In this document: piece after piece, positions 1 through 7,808 of the stretch
How positions within the stretch are numbered: position 1 is the first letter of the stretch
Layout of the letters: every line of letters begins with the position of its first letter
Source: Thermoleophilia bacterium
GTDB lineage: Bacteria; Actinomycetota; Thermoleophilia; Gaiellales; Gaiellaceae
Reading direction: 5' to 3'
DNA: 16,369 nt
Assembly (NCBI GenBank): GCA_025935275.1
Contig: JAICVP010000014.1
Coordinates: 1-16,369 of the forward strand
Made by a program: the position numbers and the translations under genes
Notes under the pieces: generated by a model
What the model was told of the DNA's origin: nothing
Database searches by the model: none
What the model saw: the letters and a program-made list of their open reading frames with translations, nothing else

Positions 1-963
<963 letters not shown>

Positions 964-977
<14 letters not shown>

Positions 978-1437
978 CGCGGAGCTCCTCGACGATGCCC
1001 GGCACGTCTTCCGGCTTGACCGGCTCGCGGTAGCGGTGATCGACGGACACGACGGTGCCCCAACCACAGCCGCCCGCGCACTCGATCGTGCGCAGCGTGA
1101 ACTCAGCGTCCTCGGTGGTCTCGCCCGCGGGGATGCCGAGCTCGTCCTCGAAGGCTTCCAGCACCTGCTGCGCGCCGACGAGCGCGCACGAGACGTTGGT
1201 GCAGACCTCGATCATGTGCCGGCCGACGGGCTCGAGGTGGAACATGTCGTAGAAGCTCGCGACCGCCTTGCAGTAGGCCGGAGTGAGGTCGAGCGCCTCT
1301 CCCACCTCCCTGAAGGCATCCGGAGGAAGCCACCCGTAGTGCTCCTGCGCGAGCCGGAGGGCCGGCATGACCGCCGAGCGCGGCTGCGGATAGCGCGCCG
1401 CGAGCGTCTGGATCTCGTCGTACAAGGGCTGCGCCAT
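964..1437 (-). CDS. nuoE: NADH-quinone oxidoreductase subunit E (NuoE)
   Basis: NuoE is a peripheral-arm complex I subunit of the thioredoxin-like 2Fe-2S ferredoxin family, carrying cluster N1a next to NuoF. The 157-residue product has the usual length and shows all four ligands: C79 and C84 in the CTNVSC motif and C120 and C124 in ECAGGCGW. The N-terminal helical part (about residues 4-60) includes the typical AL-LAQEHYGWLP stretch. The ATG at 1437 overlaps the nuoD stop by one base (TGATG), so reinitiation is likely. A much longer open frame continues upstream inside nuoD, but nothing there resembles this family, and the ATG chosen gives the normal N-terminus. The stop lies inside nuoF. Confidence 0.96.
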
Positions 1438-2705
1438 CAGCGGTCGCAGTCCCCCATGACCGTGTCGAGCGACCCGAGGATGGCAATCAGGTCCGCGACG
1501 AGCGAGCCCGCGACGGTGGTCGCCGTCGCTTCGAGAGCGACGAACGACGGCGCGCGGAACTTCACCCGCCACGGCTTCGGCCCACCGTCCGAGACCACGT
1601 AGCAGCCGAGCTCGCCGCGGGCCGATTCGATGGCCACGTACACCTCGCCGACGGGGACGCGGTAGCCCTCCGTCACGAGCTTGAAGTGGTGGATCAGGCT
1701 CTCCATCGACGTGTGCAGCTCGTGGCGCGGAGGCAGGACGATCTTGCGGTCGTCCACGATCCACGGGCCCTCGGGCATGCCGTCGAGGCACTGCTGGACG
1801 ATGCGCGTCGACTCGCGCATCTCGTCCATGCGCACCTTGTAACGGTCGTAGACGTCCCCGTTGAAGTAGACGGGCACGTCGAAGTCGACCTGGTCGTAGG
1901 CGAGATATGGCTCGACCTTGCGGAGGTCCCAGTCGACGCCCGAGGCGCGGAGCACGGGGCCGGACTGGCCGAGCGCGATCGCGTCCTCGGCGCTGAGGAG
2001 GCCGATCCCCTTCGTGCGCTCGAGCCAGATCGCCTGGCGGTCGAGGAGCGCCTCGTACTCGTCGACGCGCCCCGGGAACATGTCCGCGAACTTCCGGCAC
2101 TCGGTGAAGAAGCCGGGCGGGATGTCCTCGGCGAGGCCGCCGGCCTGGAAGTAGCGCGTGTGCATGCGGACACCGGTGACGAGCTCGAAGAGGTCGAGCA
2201 CGGCGTCGCGCTCGCGGAAGCAGTACCAGAGGAGGGAGATCGCTCCGAGCTCGAGCGCGCCCGTCCCGAGCCAGATCAGATGCGAGTGGATCCGGCTGAG
2301 CTCGCAGAGGAGCGTCCGCATCCACGTGGCCTTGGCCGGCGGCTCGACCTCGAGGAGCTTCTCGATGGCGAGCACGAAGGCGAGCTCGTTGATCTGGAAC
2401 GACAGGTAGTCGATCCGCTCCGGGTACGTGATCGCCTTCCACCACGTCTTCTGCTCCATGTTCTTCTCGAAGCCGGTGTGGAGATAGCCGATCACCGCCT
2501 CGACGCCCTCGACGCGCTCGCCGTTCAGCTCGACGATGAGGCGGAGGACGCCGTGCGTGGAGGGATGGTTCGGGCCGAAGTTGACCTCGAGGATGTCGTC
2601 GTCCTCGCGGAGGGCTGGGTCAACCTTGAGCACGCTCGGGATCGGGCTCGGGATCCTCGTCCCGGTGTAGATCGGCGCGTGCCTGCGTGCGGCGGTGCTC
2701 GCCAT
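1437..2705 (-). CDS. nuoD: NADH-quinone oxidoreductase subunit D (NuoD)
   Basis: NuoD (49-kDa subunit) forms the quinone-binding pocket together with NuoB at the junction of the peripheral and membrane arms. The 422-residue protein has the usual length. It carries FGPNHPSTHGVLRL near residue 45, the GYLHTGFEK and PERIDYLS motifs, and the conserved C-terminal end ILGSLDTVMGDCDR. The frame stays open upstream to 2876, but that extra part is Arg-rich, lies over nuoC and has no family similarity. The ATG at 2705 overlaps the nuoC stop as TGATG and gives the expected short N-terminal tail before VLKVDPALR. No strong Shine-Dalgarno is seen, which fits translational coupling to nuoC. It is fourth in the nuoA-F order. 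Confidence 0.97.
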   Translation of the reverse strand: MASTAARRHAPIYTGTRIPSPIPSVLKVDPALREDDDILEVNFGPNHPSTHGVLRLIVELNGERVEGVEAVIGYLHTGFEKNMEQKTWWKAITYPERIDYLSFQINELAFVLAIEKLLEVEPPAKATWMRTLLCELSRIHSHLIWLGTGALELGAISLLWYCFRERDAVLDLFELVTGVRMHTRYFQAGGLAEDIPPGFFTECRKFADMFPGRVDEYEALLDRQAIWLERTKGIGLLSAEDAIALGQSGPVLRASGVDWDLRKVEPYLAYDQVDFDVPVYFNGDVYDRYKVRMDEMRESTRIVQQCLDGMPEGPWIVDDRKIVLPPRHELHTSMESLIHHFKLVTEGYRVPVGEVYVAIESARGELGCYVVSDGGPKPWRVKFRAPSFVALEATATTVAGSLVADLIAILGSLDTVMGDCDR

Positions 2706-3259
2706 CACTCGGCCCCGGAGAACCGCACCGGCTCGCCGCCAATGGGGTAGTCCTTGCGGAGGGGGTGCCCCTCCCAGTCGTCGTCCATGAGGATCCGCTT
2801 CAGGCTCGGGTGGCCTTCGAACTCGATCCCCATGAGGTCGTACGCCTCGCGCTCGTGCCAGTCGGCGGTCGGCCACACCGAGACCACGCTCGGAACCGGC
2901 TCGCCGTCATCGCACCAGACCTGGAGGCGGACCCGGGCCGCCGCGCGCGCGCCCGAGACGACAGTGACGAGGTGGTACGAGACCGAGAAGCGCTTCGCCT
3001 TCGGCTCGGGCTTCTTCGCGAGCCCCCACGATCCGGGACGGTTGATGTCCCGCCCTTCGCGGTGTCCCCAGTAGCCGGCCACCGTGCGTTCGTTCCAGCC
3101 GAGGTAGTCGGCGGCGGCGATGTCGGCGAGGAAGTTGAAGCCGCGCTCGTCGCGCAGATACTCCGCCGCCTCGCGCAGCCGCGCAGTCTCGACGACCACG
3201 GTCGTCTCGCCGCGCTCCTCGCTCGCGGACGCGAATCCCGGGACGTCGGCGAAGGTCAC
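2705..3259 (-). CDS. nuoC: NADH-quinone oxidoreductase subunit C (NuoC)
   Basis: NuoC (30-kDa subunit) is a structural subunit of the peripheral arm of complex I that packs against NuoD. The product has 184 residues and carries the family signature WHEREAYDLMGIEFEGHP followed by SLKRILMDDDWEGHPLRKDYP near the C-terminus. I chose the GTG at 3259: it overlaps the nuoB stop by four bases (GTGA) and has a Shine-Dalgarno GGAG at 3267-3270 with 7-base spacing. The open frame extends to 3469 but there it lies over nuoB and reads as Arg-rich shadow sequence. It is a separate gene, not the NuoCD fusion of enterobacteria. A WGHREGRDINRPGSWG insert in mid-protein may be lineage-specific. Confidence 0.95.
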   Translation of the reverse strand: MTFADVPGFASASEERGETTVVVETARLREAAEYLRDERGFNFLADIAAADYLGWNERTVAGYWGHREGRDINRPGSWGLAKKPEPKAKRFSVSYHLVTVVSGARAAARVRLQVWCDDGEPVPSVVSVWPTADWHEREAYDLMGIEFEGHPSLKRILMDDDWEGHPLRKDYPIGGEPVRFSGAE

Positions 3260-3843
3260 GACGCGACTCCGCGGATCTCGTACGCGGGCGGAACCCCGGC
3301 CAGGATCTTCTCCTGGAGGCGGACGATTCCCTCGAGGAGCGCCTCGGGCCTCGGCGGACAGCCGGGCACGTGCACATCCACGGGCACGACCTTGTCCACT
3401 CCCTGCAGGACGGCGTAGTTCGCGAACATCCCGCCGGAGCTGGCGCAGGCGCCCATGGCGATCACCCACTTCGGCTCCAGCATCTGGTCGTAGATCTGCC
3501 GGAGCGGCGCGGCCATCTTGTGGGAGACGCGGCCCGACACGATCATCAGGTCCGCCTGGCGCGGCGAGGAGCGGAACACCTCGGCGCCGAAGCGCGCCAC
3601 GTCGTAGCGCGAGCCGACGATCGCGATCATCTCCATCGCGCAGCAGGCGAGGCCGAAGGTGTCCGGCCAGATCGAGTGGCCCTGCGCCCAGGCGACGGCT
3701 TTCTCCACCGTCGTCAACCCGAGCTTGGACTCCAGGTCGCCGAGCTCCTGCTCGAAGACGCCGGGCCCCTTCCGGCGCATGAGCGTCCGCTCCGAGTGGA
3801 GCCCGTAGTCCGCGAGGCGCTTTTTCCGGCCTACGTCCGCCAA
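3256..3843 (-). CDS. nuoB: NADH-quinone oxidoreductase subunit B (NuoB), TTG start
   Basis: NuoB (PSST) carries the terminal 4Fe-4S cluster N2, which hands electrons to quinone at the NuoD interface. The 195-residue product shows all ligands: the tandem pair C67-C68 in FGLACCAME, C133 in GACASSGG and C162 in VPGCPPRPE. The start is read as TTG at 3843, because it is preceded at 7-base spacing by AAGGGAG (3851-3857), the best Shine-Dalgarno in this part of the operon. An internal ATG at residue 22 is possible but has no comparable site. The gene overlaps nuoA by 13 bases and nuoC by four. No key residue is missing. Confidence 0.96.
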   Translation of the reverse strand: MADVGRKKRLADYGLHSERTLMRRKGPGVFEQELGDLESKLGLTTVEKAVAWAQGHSIWPDTFGLACCAMEMIAIVGSRYDVARFGAEVFRSSPRQADLMIVSGRVSHKMAAPLRQIYDQMLEPKWVIAMGACASSGGMFANYAVLQGVDKVVPVDVHVPGCPPRPEALLEGIVRLQEKILAGVPPAYEIRGVAS

Positions 3844-4208
3844 TCCAGCGCTCCCTTCTTCCAGACGTAGACGTAGGCGATCGCCAGGATCGCGATGAAG
3901 AAGCCGAACTCGGCCAGGGCGAAGCTTCCGAGCGCGTCGAGCCAGAGCGCGACGGGGTAGAGGAAGACGATCTCGATGTCGAAGACGATGAAGAGCATCG
4001 CGGTCAGGTAGAAGCTGATCGTGAAGCGCTGCTGCTTCGGCGGGCCCACCGAGACGCCCGACTCGAAGGGGATCGTGCGCTGTCGGGCCGTCGTCTTCGG
4101 GCGGGTCGCGAGGATGAACGACCCCGCGATCAGCGAAGCCGGGATCGCCAAGGCGAAGAAGCCGTAGACGAGGAAGGGAAACCAGTCGTCCAGGGCGGCC
4201 AGCGGCAC
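3831..4208 (-). CDS. nuoA: NADH-quinone oxidoreductase subunit A (NuoA)
   Basis: NuoA is a small membrane subunit at the junction of the two arms of complex I. The 125-residue product has three predicted membrane helices (about residues 11-34, 65-87 and 97-115). The family motifs PFESG (47-51) and FDIEIVFLYP (76-85) are intact. The GTG at 4208 is the first possible start after an in-frame stop at 4218-4220; the ATG at 4216 is in another frame. There is no Shine-Dalgarno, but a TAGTAT -10 element ends 6 bases upstream, so the mRNA is probably leaderless. It is the first gene of the nuo operon, divergent from the Fe-S carrier gene. Confidence 0.96.
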   Translation of the reverse strand: MPLAALDDWFPFLVYGFFALAIPASLIAGSFILATRPKTTARQRTIPFESGVSVGPPKQQRFTISFYLTAMLFIVFDIEIVFLYPVALWLDALGSFALAEFGFFIAILAIAYVYVWKKGALDWRT

Positions 4209-4214
4209 GCCCGC

Positions 4215-4220
4215 ATACTA
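4215..4220 (-). promoter_or_regulatory. Predicted -10 element of the nuo operon promoter
   Basis: TAGTAT on the minus strand, 6 bases before the nuoA GTG. Transcription starting at the usual distance would begin at or next to the start codon, giving a leaderless mRNA. No convincing -35 hexamer is seen at 16-18 bases. It is one of a consistent set in this window. Confidence 0.55.
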
Positions 4221-4243
4221 ACCGTCCTCAGGCGGGTGAGACT

Positions 4244-4299
4244 TGTCACGAACTGCGCGATCTTTCCAGCGTTTTACGCGCCTTCCGTGTCACAAGCTG
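4244..4299. promoter_or_regulatory. Direct repeat in the nuoA / Fe-S carrier divergent region
   Basis: TGTCACGAACTG at 4244-4255 and TGTCACAAGCTG at 4288-4299 match at 10 of 12 positions and lie 44 bases apart, about four helical turns, between two divergent promoters. They could be binding sites of one regulator, but a chance match cannot be excluded. Confidence 0.25.
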
Positions 4300-4327
4300 G
4301 GGCCTCGATCACCTCGGAACCCGTTGG

Positions 4328-4333
4328 TACACT
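4328..4333 (+). promoter_or_regulatory. Predicted -10 element of the Fe-S carrier gene
   Basis: TACACT, 7 bases before the ATG at 4341. With a normal start distance the transcript would begin at the ATG. The -35 position holds only a weak match. The same hexamer at the same spacing precedes lipA. Confidence 0.55.
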
Positions 4334-4340
4334 GAGACCA

Positions 4341-4739
4341 ATGGTCACCGTTACCGAGTCTGCGGCTACGAAGATCCGCTCCCTCATGGCCGAGGAGCCC
4401 GAGGGAGAGGTTTCCGTCCTCCGAATCGCCATTCAGGGAGGCGGCTGCTCGGGCTTCCAGTACGCGCTGGGCTTCGACCGCGGGCCTCAGGACGGCGACA
4501 ATGAGATCGAGATGAACGGCGTGCGCGTCGTCATCGACCCCTTCAGCGCTCCGTATCTCGCCGGTGCCGAGATCGACTACGTGGACGCGCTCATGGGCGC
4601 CGGCTTCGCGATCAACAACCCGAACGTCCAGGCGGCGTGCGGGTGCGGCTCCTCCTTCCAGGCGAAGGACGGGGTGGTCGAGGGCGAGGCCGTCGAGACG
4701 CATGCAGGCGGCGGTTGCGGCTCCGGCTGCTCCCACTAG
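4341..4739 (+). CDS. erpA: A-type iron-sulfur cluster carrier (ErpA / IscA / HesB family)
   Basis: This is an A-type carrier that receives Fe-S clusters from the scaffold and inserts them into apo-proteins; NuoB/E/F and LipA in this window are plausible clients. The 132-residue product carries the three ligands of the family: C36 in GGGCSGFQY and C100 and C102 in ACGCGSSF. I chose the ATG at 4341 rather than the GTG at 4236, because the added residues are not family-like and the ATG follows a -10 element (TACACT) by 7 bases, suggesting a leaderless mRNA. The tail after residue 120 is unusual: Gly-rich with two more cysteines and two histidines (HAGGGCGSGCSH). The reductase gene starts 33 bases downstream. 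ErpA versus IscA cannot be settled from sequence alone. Confidence 0.9.
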   Translation: MVTVTESAATKIRSLMAEEPEGEVSVLRIAIQGGGCSGFQYALGFDRGPQDGDNEIEMNGVRVVIDPFSAPYLAGAEIDYVDALMGAGFAINNPNVQAACGCGSSFQAKDGVVEGEAVETHAGGGCGSGCSH

Positions 4740-4756
4740 CGTTTCCTCACCCCGGG

Positions 4757-4762
4757 TAGCAT
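4757..4762 (+). promoter_or_regulatory. Possible -10 element of the reductase gene
   Basis: TAGCAT, 10 bases before the GTG at 4773. It is weaker than the others because the spacing is longer and a Shine-Dalgarno GAGG (4764-4767) lies between it and the start. The gene may simply be cotranscribed with the Fe-S carrier. Confidence 0.25.
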
Positions 4763-4772
4763 CGAGGCAGTC

Positions 4773-5780
4773 GTGAGCGAAGCTGTCTGCGACATCACCG
4801 TCATCGGCGCGGGCCCGGTCGGTCTCGCCGCTGCGTACTACGCGGGCCACCGTGACGCCACGGTCCGCATCGTGGAGAGCCTGGGCCAGCTCGGCGGCCA
4901 GGTGGCTGCCGTCTATCCGGAAAAGCACGTCTACGACGTCGCTGGCCATCCGAAGATCAAGGGCCAGGATCTCGTCGACCTCTGCGTCGAGCAGGGGCTG
5001 CAGTTCGGCGCCGACGTCCATTTGGACGAGGAGGTCGCCGACCTGACTCGCCTCGCGCAGAACGGCGAGGAGCTCCTCGCGCTGACCACCAAGTCCGGGA
5101 AGCAGTTCCTCTCCCGCGCGCTCATAGTCACCGCTGGCCACGGCGCCTTCGAGCCGAGGAAGCTCGAGCTCGAGGGGCTGGACGACTGGGAGGGCCGCGG
5201 GCTCCATTACTTCGTCAAGCGCAAGGACGTCTTCAAGGGGAAGAACTGCGTCATCGTCGGCGGCGGCGACTCCGCCCTGGACTGGACGCTCGGCCTGCAG
5301 GACACCGCCGATCTTCCGATCACGCTCGTCCACCGGCGCGACCGCTTCCGCGCGCTCGAGACATCGGTGAACGAGGCCCGGCGCCTCGAGGGCGAGGGCA
5401 ACGTCCGCATCTGCGCGCCGGCCGAGGTCAGGGAGATCCACGGCGACGGCTCGATCCAGGCCGTGACTGTCGAGGACACCGGGAGCGGCGAGACCTACCA
5501 GCTCGACTGCGAGGCGCTCATCCTCCTCCTCGGCTTCCACTCCCACCTCGGCTCGATCGCCGACTGGGGGCTCGACCTGCACGGCAAGCGCCAGATCCTG
5601 GTCGACCCGATGACCATGGACACGTCCATACCAGGCGTGTACGCGGCCGGCGACGTCGCGGGCTACGAGGGCAAGATCACGCTGATCAGCATCGGCTTCG
5701 GCGAGGCCGCCATCGCTGCGAACAACGCCATCGCCCGCATCCGCGGCGAGAAGGTCCAGCCCAAGTACTCCACCGACTGA
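4773..5780 (+). CDS. Ferredoxin-NADP reductase, thioredoxin-reductase-like type
   Basis: A 335-residue flavoprotein of the type found as YumC in Bacillus, which moves electrons between NADPH and ferredoxin or flavodoxin. It has the FAD-binding IGAGPVG (11-17), a second Rossmann loop VGGGDSA (162-168), an NADP-binding patch HRRDRFRA (187-194) and the FAD-closing AAGDVAGY (291-298). The CxxC of true thioredoxin reductases is absent, and the C-terminal tail ends KVQPKYSTD, as expected for this subfamily. The GTG at 4773 has GAGG at 5-base spacing. It lies between the Fe-S carrier and a zinc-ribbon gene, so a role in supplying electrons for Fe-S assembly or radical-SAM chemistry is a reasonable inference. 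The partner ferredoxin is not in this window. Confidence 0.88.
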   Translation: MSEAVCDITVIGAGPVGLAAAYYAGHRDATVRIVESLGQLGGQVAAVYPEKHVYDVAGHPKIKGQDLVDLCVEQGLQFGADVHLDEEVADLTRLAQNGEELLALTTKSGKQFLSRALIVTAGHGAFEPRKLELEGLDDWEGRGLHYFVKRKDVFKGKNCVIVGGGDSALDWTLGLQDTADLPITLVHRRDRFRALETSVNEARRLEGEGNVRICAPAEVREIHGDGSIQAVTVEDTGSGETYQLDCEALILLLGFHSHLGSIADWGLDLHGKRQILVDPMTMDTSIPGVYAAGDVAGYEGKITLISIGFGEAAIAANNAIARIRGEKVQPKYSTD

Positions 5781-5785
5781 CCGGA

Positions 5786-5802
5786 CTCCCCGGAAGGGGG
5801 AG
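5786..5802 (+). terminator. Weak hairpin after the reductase gene
   Basis: CTCCCC and GGGGAG form a 6-bp stem with a 5-base loop, 6 bases after the reductase stop. No T-run follows, so it may be a weak terminator, a processing site or chance. Confidence 0.2.
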
Positions 5803-5835
5803 AACGGGCGGCTCGCCACGGCCGAAGAAGAGAGC

Positions 5836-6042
5836 GTGAGCGAGAAGCACGCTGTCGAGTGCCTCCGTTGCGGCACGTTCAGAACCGTCGAGCGCGAGCG
5901 CACGCAGGGCCTCGACCCCGGTGAGTGCGCGAAGTGCGGCTACCTGGGTTGGGCGCTCGTCGCGGACCTCTCCGAGCCCGTTCGCAAGAACCTGCGCGAA
6001 CGCCCTCCGGAGCTGCACTTCCGGCGACTGCGCGTCGTCTAG
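5836..6042 (+). CDS. Small zinc-ribbon protein of unknown function
   Basis: A 68-residue protein with two knuckles, C9-x2-C12 in CLRCG and C31-x2-C34 in CAKCGYLGW, which should bind one zinc ion as a rubredoxin-like ribbon; the second half is basic (RKNLRERP, RRLRVV). The function is not recognised; binding to nucleic acid or protein is only a guess. The GTG at 5836 follows a purine-rich GAAGAAGAGA stretch that could serve as ribosome site. It sits 55 bases after the reductase gene, and its stop codon TAG is also the beginning of the predicted fumC -10 element. Codon use looks native, with strong G/C preference at third positions, so this is a real gene rather than a chance frame. Confidence 0.7.
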   Translation: MSEKHAVECLRCGTFRTVERERTQGLDPGECAKCGYLGWALVADLSEPVRKNLRERPPELHFRRLRVV

Positions 6043-6045
6043 AGT
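6040..6045 (+). promoter_or_regulatory. Predicted -10 element of fumC, overlapping the upstream stop codon
   Basis: TAGAGT, whose first three bases are the stop codon of the zinc-ribbon gene; it ends 7 bases before the fumC GTG at 6053. It predicts a leaderless fumC transcript independent of upstream read-through. Confidence 0.45.
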
Positions 6046-6052
6046 CCAAGGC

Positions 6053-7378
6053 GTGGCCACCACGCCGAAGGAGCTCTGGGGCACGGAGACCAAGAAAGCT
6101 GTCGAGAATTTCCCGGTCTCCGGCGAGCCCATCCCGGTCTCGGTGGCGCGGTGGCTCGGGCGGGTCAAGGCCGCTGCTGCACGCGTGAACGCCGACCTCG
6201 GCCTGCTCGACAGGGAGAAGGCCGACCGGATCGCGGCTGCGGGTGACCGGATCGCGAACGGCGAGTTCGACGACCAGTTCCCGATCGACGTCTTCCAGAC
6301 GGGCTCGGGCACGTCGTCGAACATGAACGCCAACGAGGTGATCGCCTCGCTCGCGGGCGAGGGCGTCCATGCGAACGACGACGTGAACATGGGCCAGTCC
6401 TCGAACGACGTCTTTCCTTCGGCCGTTCATCTCGCCGCGCTCGACGAGCTCGTCAACGAGCTCCTGCCGGCCTTGGATCGGCTCGGAACATCGCTCGAGG
6501 CGAAGGCGAAGGAGTTCGACGACGTGGTCAAGTCGGGCCGCACCCACCTCATGGACGCGGTCCCCGTCACGCTCGGCCAGGAATTCGGCGGCTACGCCGC
6601 CCAGGTGCGCCAGGGCCAGGCCAGGATCGAGGCCGCGCTCGGGCGCTTGGGGCAGATCCCTCTCGGCGGGACCGCGACCGGAACGGGCCTGAACACACAC
6701 CCCGAGTTCGCCGAGCGCGTCCGCGCCGTTCTCACCGAGCAGACCGGGCTGACGATCTCGGCACCCGCAGACCCGTTCGAGGCGCAGGCCGCGCGCGATG
6801 GCCTCGTCGAGGCGTCGGGCGCGCTCAAGACCGTCGCGGTTTCCCTGACCAAGATCGCGAACGACATCCGTCTCATGGGCTCCGGCCCTCGGGCCGGGCT
6901 GGCGGAGATCGCGCTCCCCGAGCTCCAGAAGGGGAGCTCGATCATGCCCGGGAAGGTGAACCCGGTCATCCCGGAGGTCGTGACGCAGGTCTCGGCGCAG
7001 GTGATCGGGAACGATGCCGCGATCACCGTCGGCGGGCTGCAGGGCCACTTCGAGCTGAACGTCTTCGTGCCGCTCCTCGCGCGCAATCTGCTGCAGTCCA
7101 TCCGCCTGCTCACCAGCGCCTCGAACCTCCTCGCGGAGAAATGCGTCGACGGGATCGTCGCCAACCGCGAGACGTGCGAGCGCTACGCCGAGCTCACGCT
7201 TTCGGCGGCCACGGCGCTGAATCCTTCCATCGGCTACGACAAGGCCGGAGAGATCGTCAAGGAGGCCGCGGCGTCCGGGCGCTCCCTTCGTGAAGTGGCC
7301 AGGGATGCCGGAGTCGAGCGGACCGTCCTGGACGAGGCGCTCGACTATCGCCGGATGGCGAAGCCGCACGACGCGTAA
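6053..7378 (+). CDS. fumC: Fumarate hydratase, class II
   Basis: FumC is the iron-independent fumarase that interconverts fumarate and (S)-malate in the citric acid cycle. The 441-residue product has the superfamily regions in order: TGSGTSSNMN (83-92), GRTHLMDAVP (162-171, with the active-site His 165) and the signature GSSIMPGKVNP (294-304, with the catalytic-loop Ser). It is slightly shorter than the usual 460, mainly because the segment between NEVIASL and VHANDDVN is compact. I chose the GTG at 6053: the frame is open back to 5921, but that part lies over the zinc-ribbon gene and is not conserved. There is no clear Shine-Dalgarno; a -10 element 7 bases upstream suggests leaderless expression. 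A strong terminator follows. Related aspartase is less likely given the overall match to fumarase. Confidence 0.94.
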   Translation: MATTPKELWGTETKKAVENFPVSGEPIPVSVARWLGRVKAAAARVNADLGLLDREKADRIAAAGDRIANGEFDDQFPIDVFQTGSGTSSNMNANEVIASLAGEGVHANDDVNMGQSSNDVFPSAVHLAALDELVNELLPALDRLGTSLEAKAKEFDDVVKSGRTHLMDAVPVTLGQEFGGYAAQVRQGQARIEAALGRLGQIPLGGTATGTGLNTHPEFAERVRAVLTEQTGLTISAPADPFEAQAARDGLVEASGALKTVAVSLTKIANDIRLMGSGPRAGLAEIALPELQKGSSIMPGKVNPVIPEVVTQVSAQVIGNDAAITVGGLQGHFELNVFVPLLARNLLQSIRLLTSASNLLAEKCVDGIVANRETCERYAELTLSAATALNPSIGYDKAGEIVKEAAASGRSLREVARDAGVERTVLDEALDYRRMAKPHDA

Positions 7379-7389
7379 CTAGGACTGAC

Positions 7390-7421
7390 GAGAAGGCCGC
7401 CTCCGGGCGGCCTTCTCTTTT
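7390..7421 (+). terminator. Rho-independent terminator of fumC
   Basis: A perfect 12-bp stem, GAGAAGGCCGCC at 7390-7401 and its complement at 7406-7417, closes a TCCG tetraloop and is followed by TTTT (7418-7421). It starts 12 bases after the fumC stop. Confidence 0.92.
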
Positions 7422-7460
7422 GGGGAGGAGAGTCGCCCGCGCGGCAGAAAACGTGCTCGC

Positions 7461-7808
7461 GTGACGACCGTTACGAGACCGCTTGTGCTCGCGGTCCTGC
7501 TCCTGGCCGCGTTCGCCTTCCTCTATCCGCAGGTGCGCGACCGCCTGCCCGAGACTCTGCGCTACGAGCGGTCGTCGGCGGCGCAGAGCTCTTCGCAGCT
7601 CTCACCGTCGGAATTCGACCAGATCGACTCCTATTTCACCCCTGAGCGCCTCGGCAGCTTCGCCGGCGAACCGGCGACGAAGACGAACGCCTCCGTGGAA
7701 GGTGTCGACCTCGAGTGCTGGTACTACGGCGTCGCCGGAGCCCGCGGCGCGTACCAGATCTGCTTCGAGAACGGCAAGCTCTCCACCAAGGCCCGCTTCG
7801 GTCAGTAG
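7461..7808 (+). CDS. Small membrane-anchored extracytoplasmic protein, unknown function
   Basis: A 115-residue protein with one N-terminal hydrophobic segment (about residues 7-22, LVLAVLLLAAFAFLYP) and then a polar domain presumably outside the membrane. There is no lipobox cysteine, and the segment lacks a clear signal-peptidase site, so it is probably an uncleaved anchor. Two cysteines (C86 and C101) could form a disulfide. The end, with ECWYYG, YQICFENGKL and a preceding GEP turn, loosely recalls the small BamE/SmpA-like fold, but this is only a resemblance seen by eye. The GTG at 7461 has neither a good Shine-Dalgarno nor a TAnnnT -10 at 6-7 bases. Its last 7 bases overlap the convergent lipA gene. 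Confidence 0.6.
   Translation: MTTVTRPLVLAVLLLAAFAFLYPQVRDRLPETLRYERSSAAQSSSQLSPSEFDQIDSYFTPERLGSFAGEPATKTNASVEGVDLECWYYGVAGARGAYQICFENGKLSTKARFGQ

Noticed and set aside
4215..4220. An ATG at 4216 (minus) as nuoA start
   Set aside because: It is not in the nuoA frame; GTG at 4208 is the first in-frame start. The ATG bases belong to the predicted -10 element.
4241..4299. Rex- or CRP-type operator (TTGTGA / TCACAA-like half-sites)
   Set aside because: Only single half-sites are present; no second half occurs at the required spacing for either consensus.
4290..5903. A 537-codon open frame on the minus strand
   Set aside because: Antisense to the Fe-S carrier and reductase genes, both with intact family motifs. 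Its translation is low-complexity.
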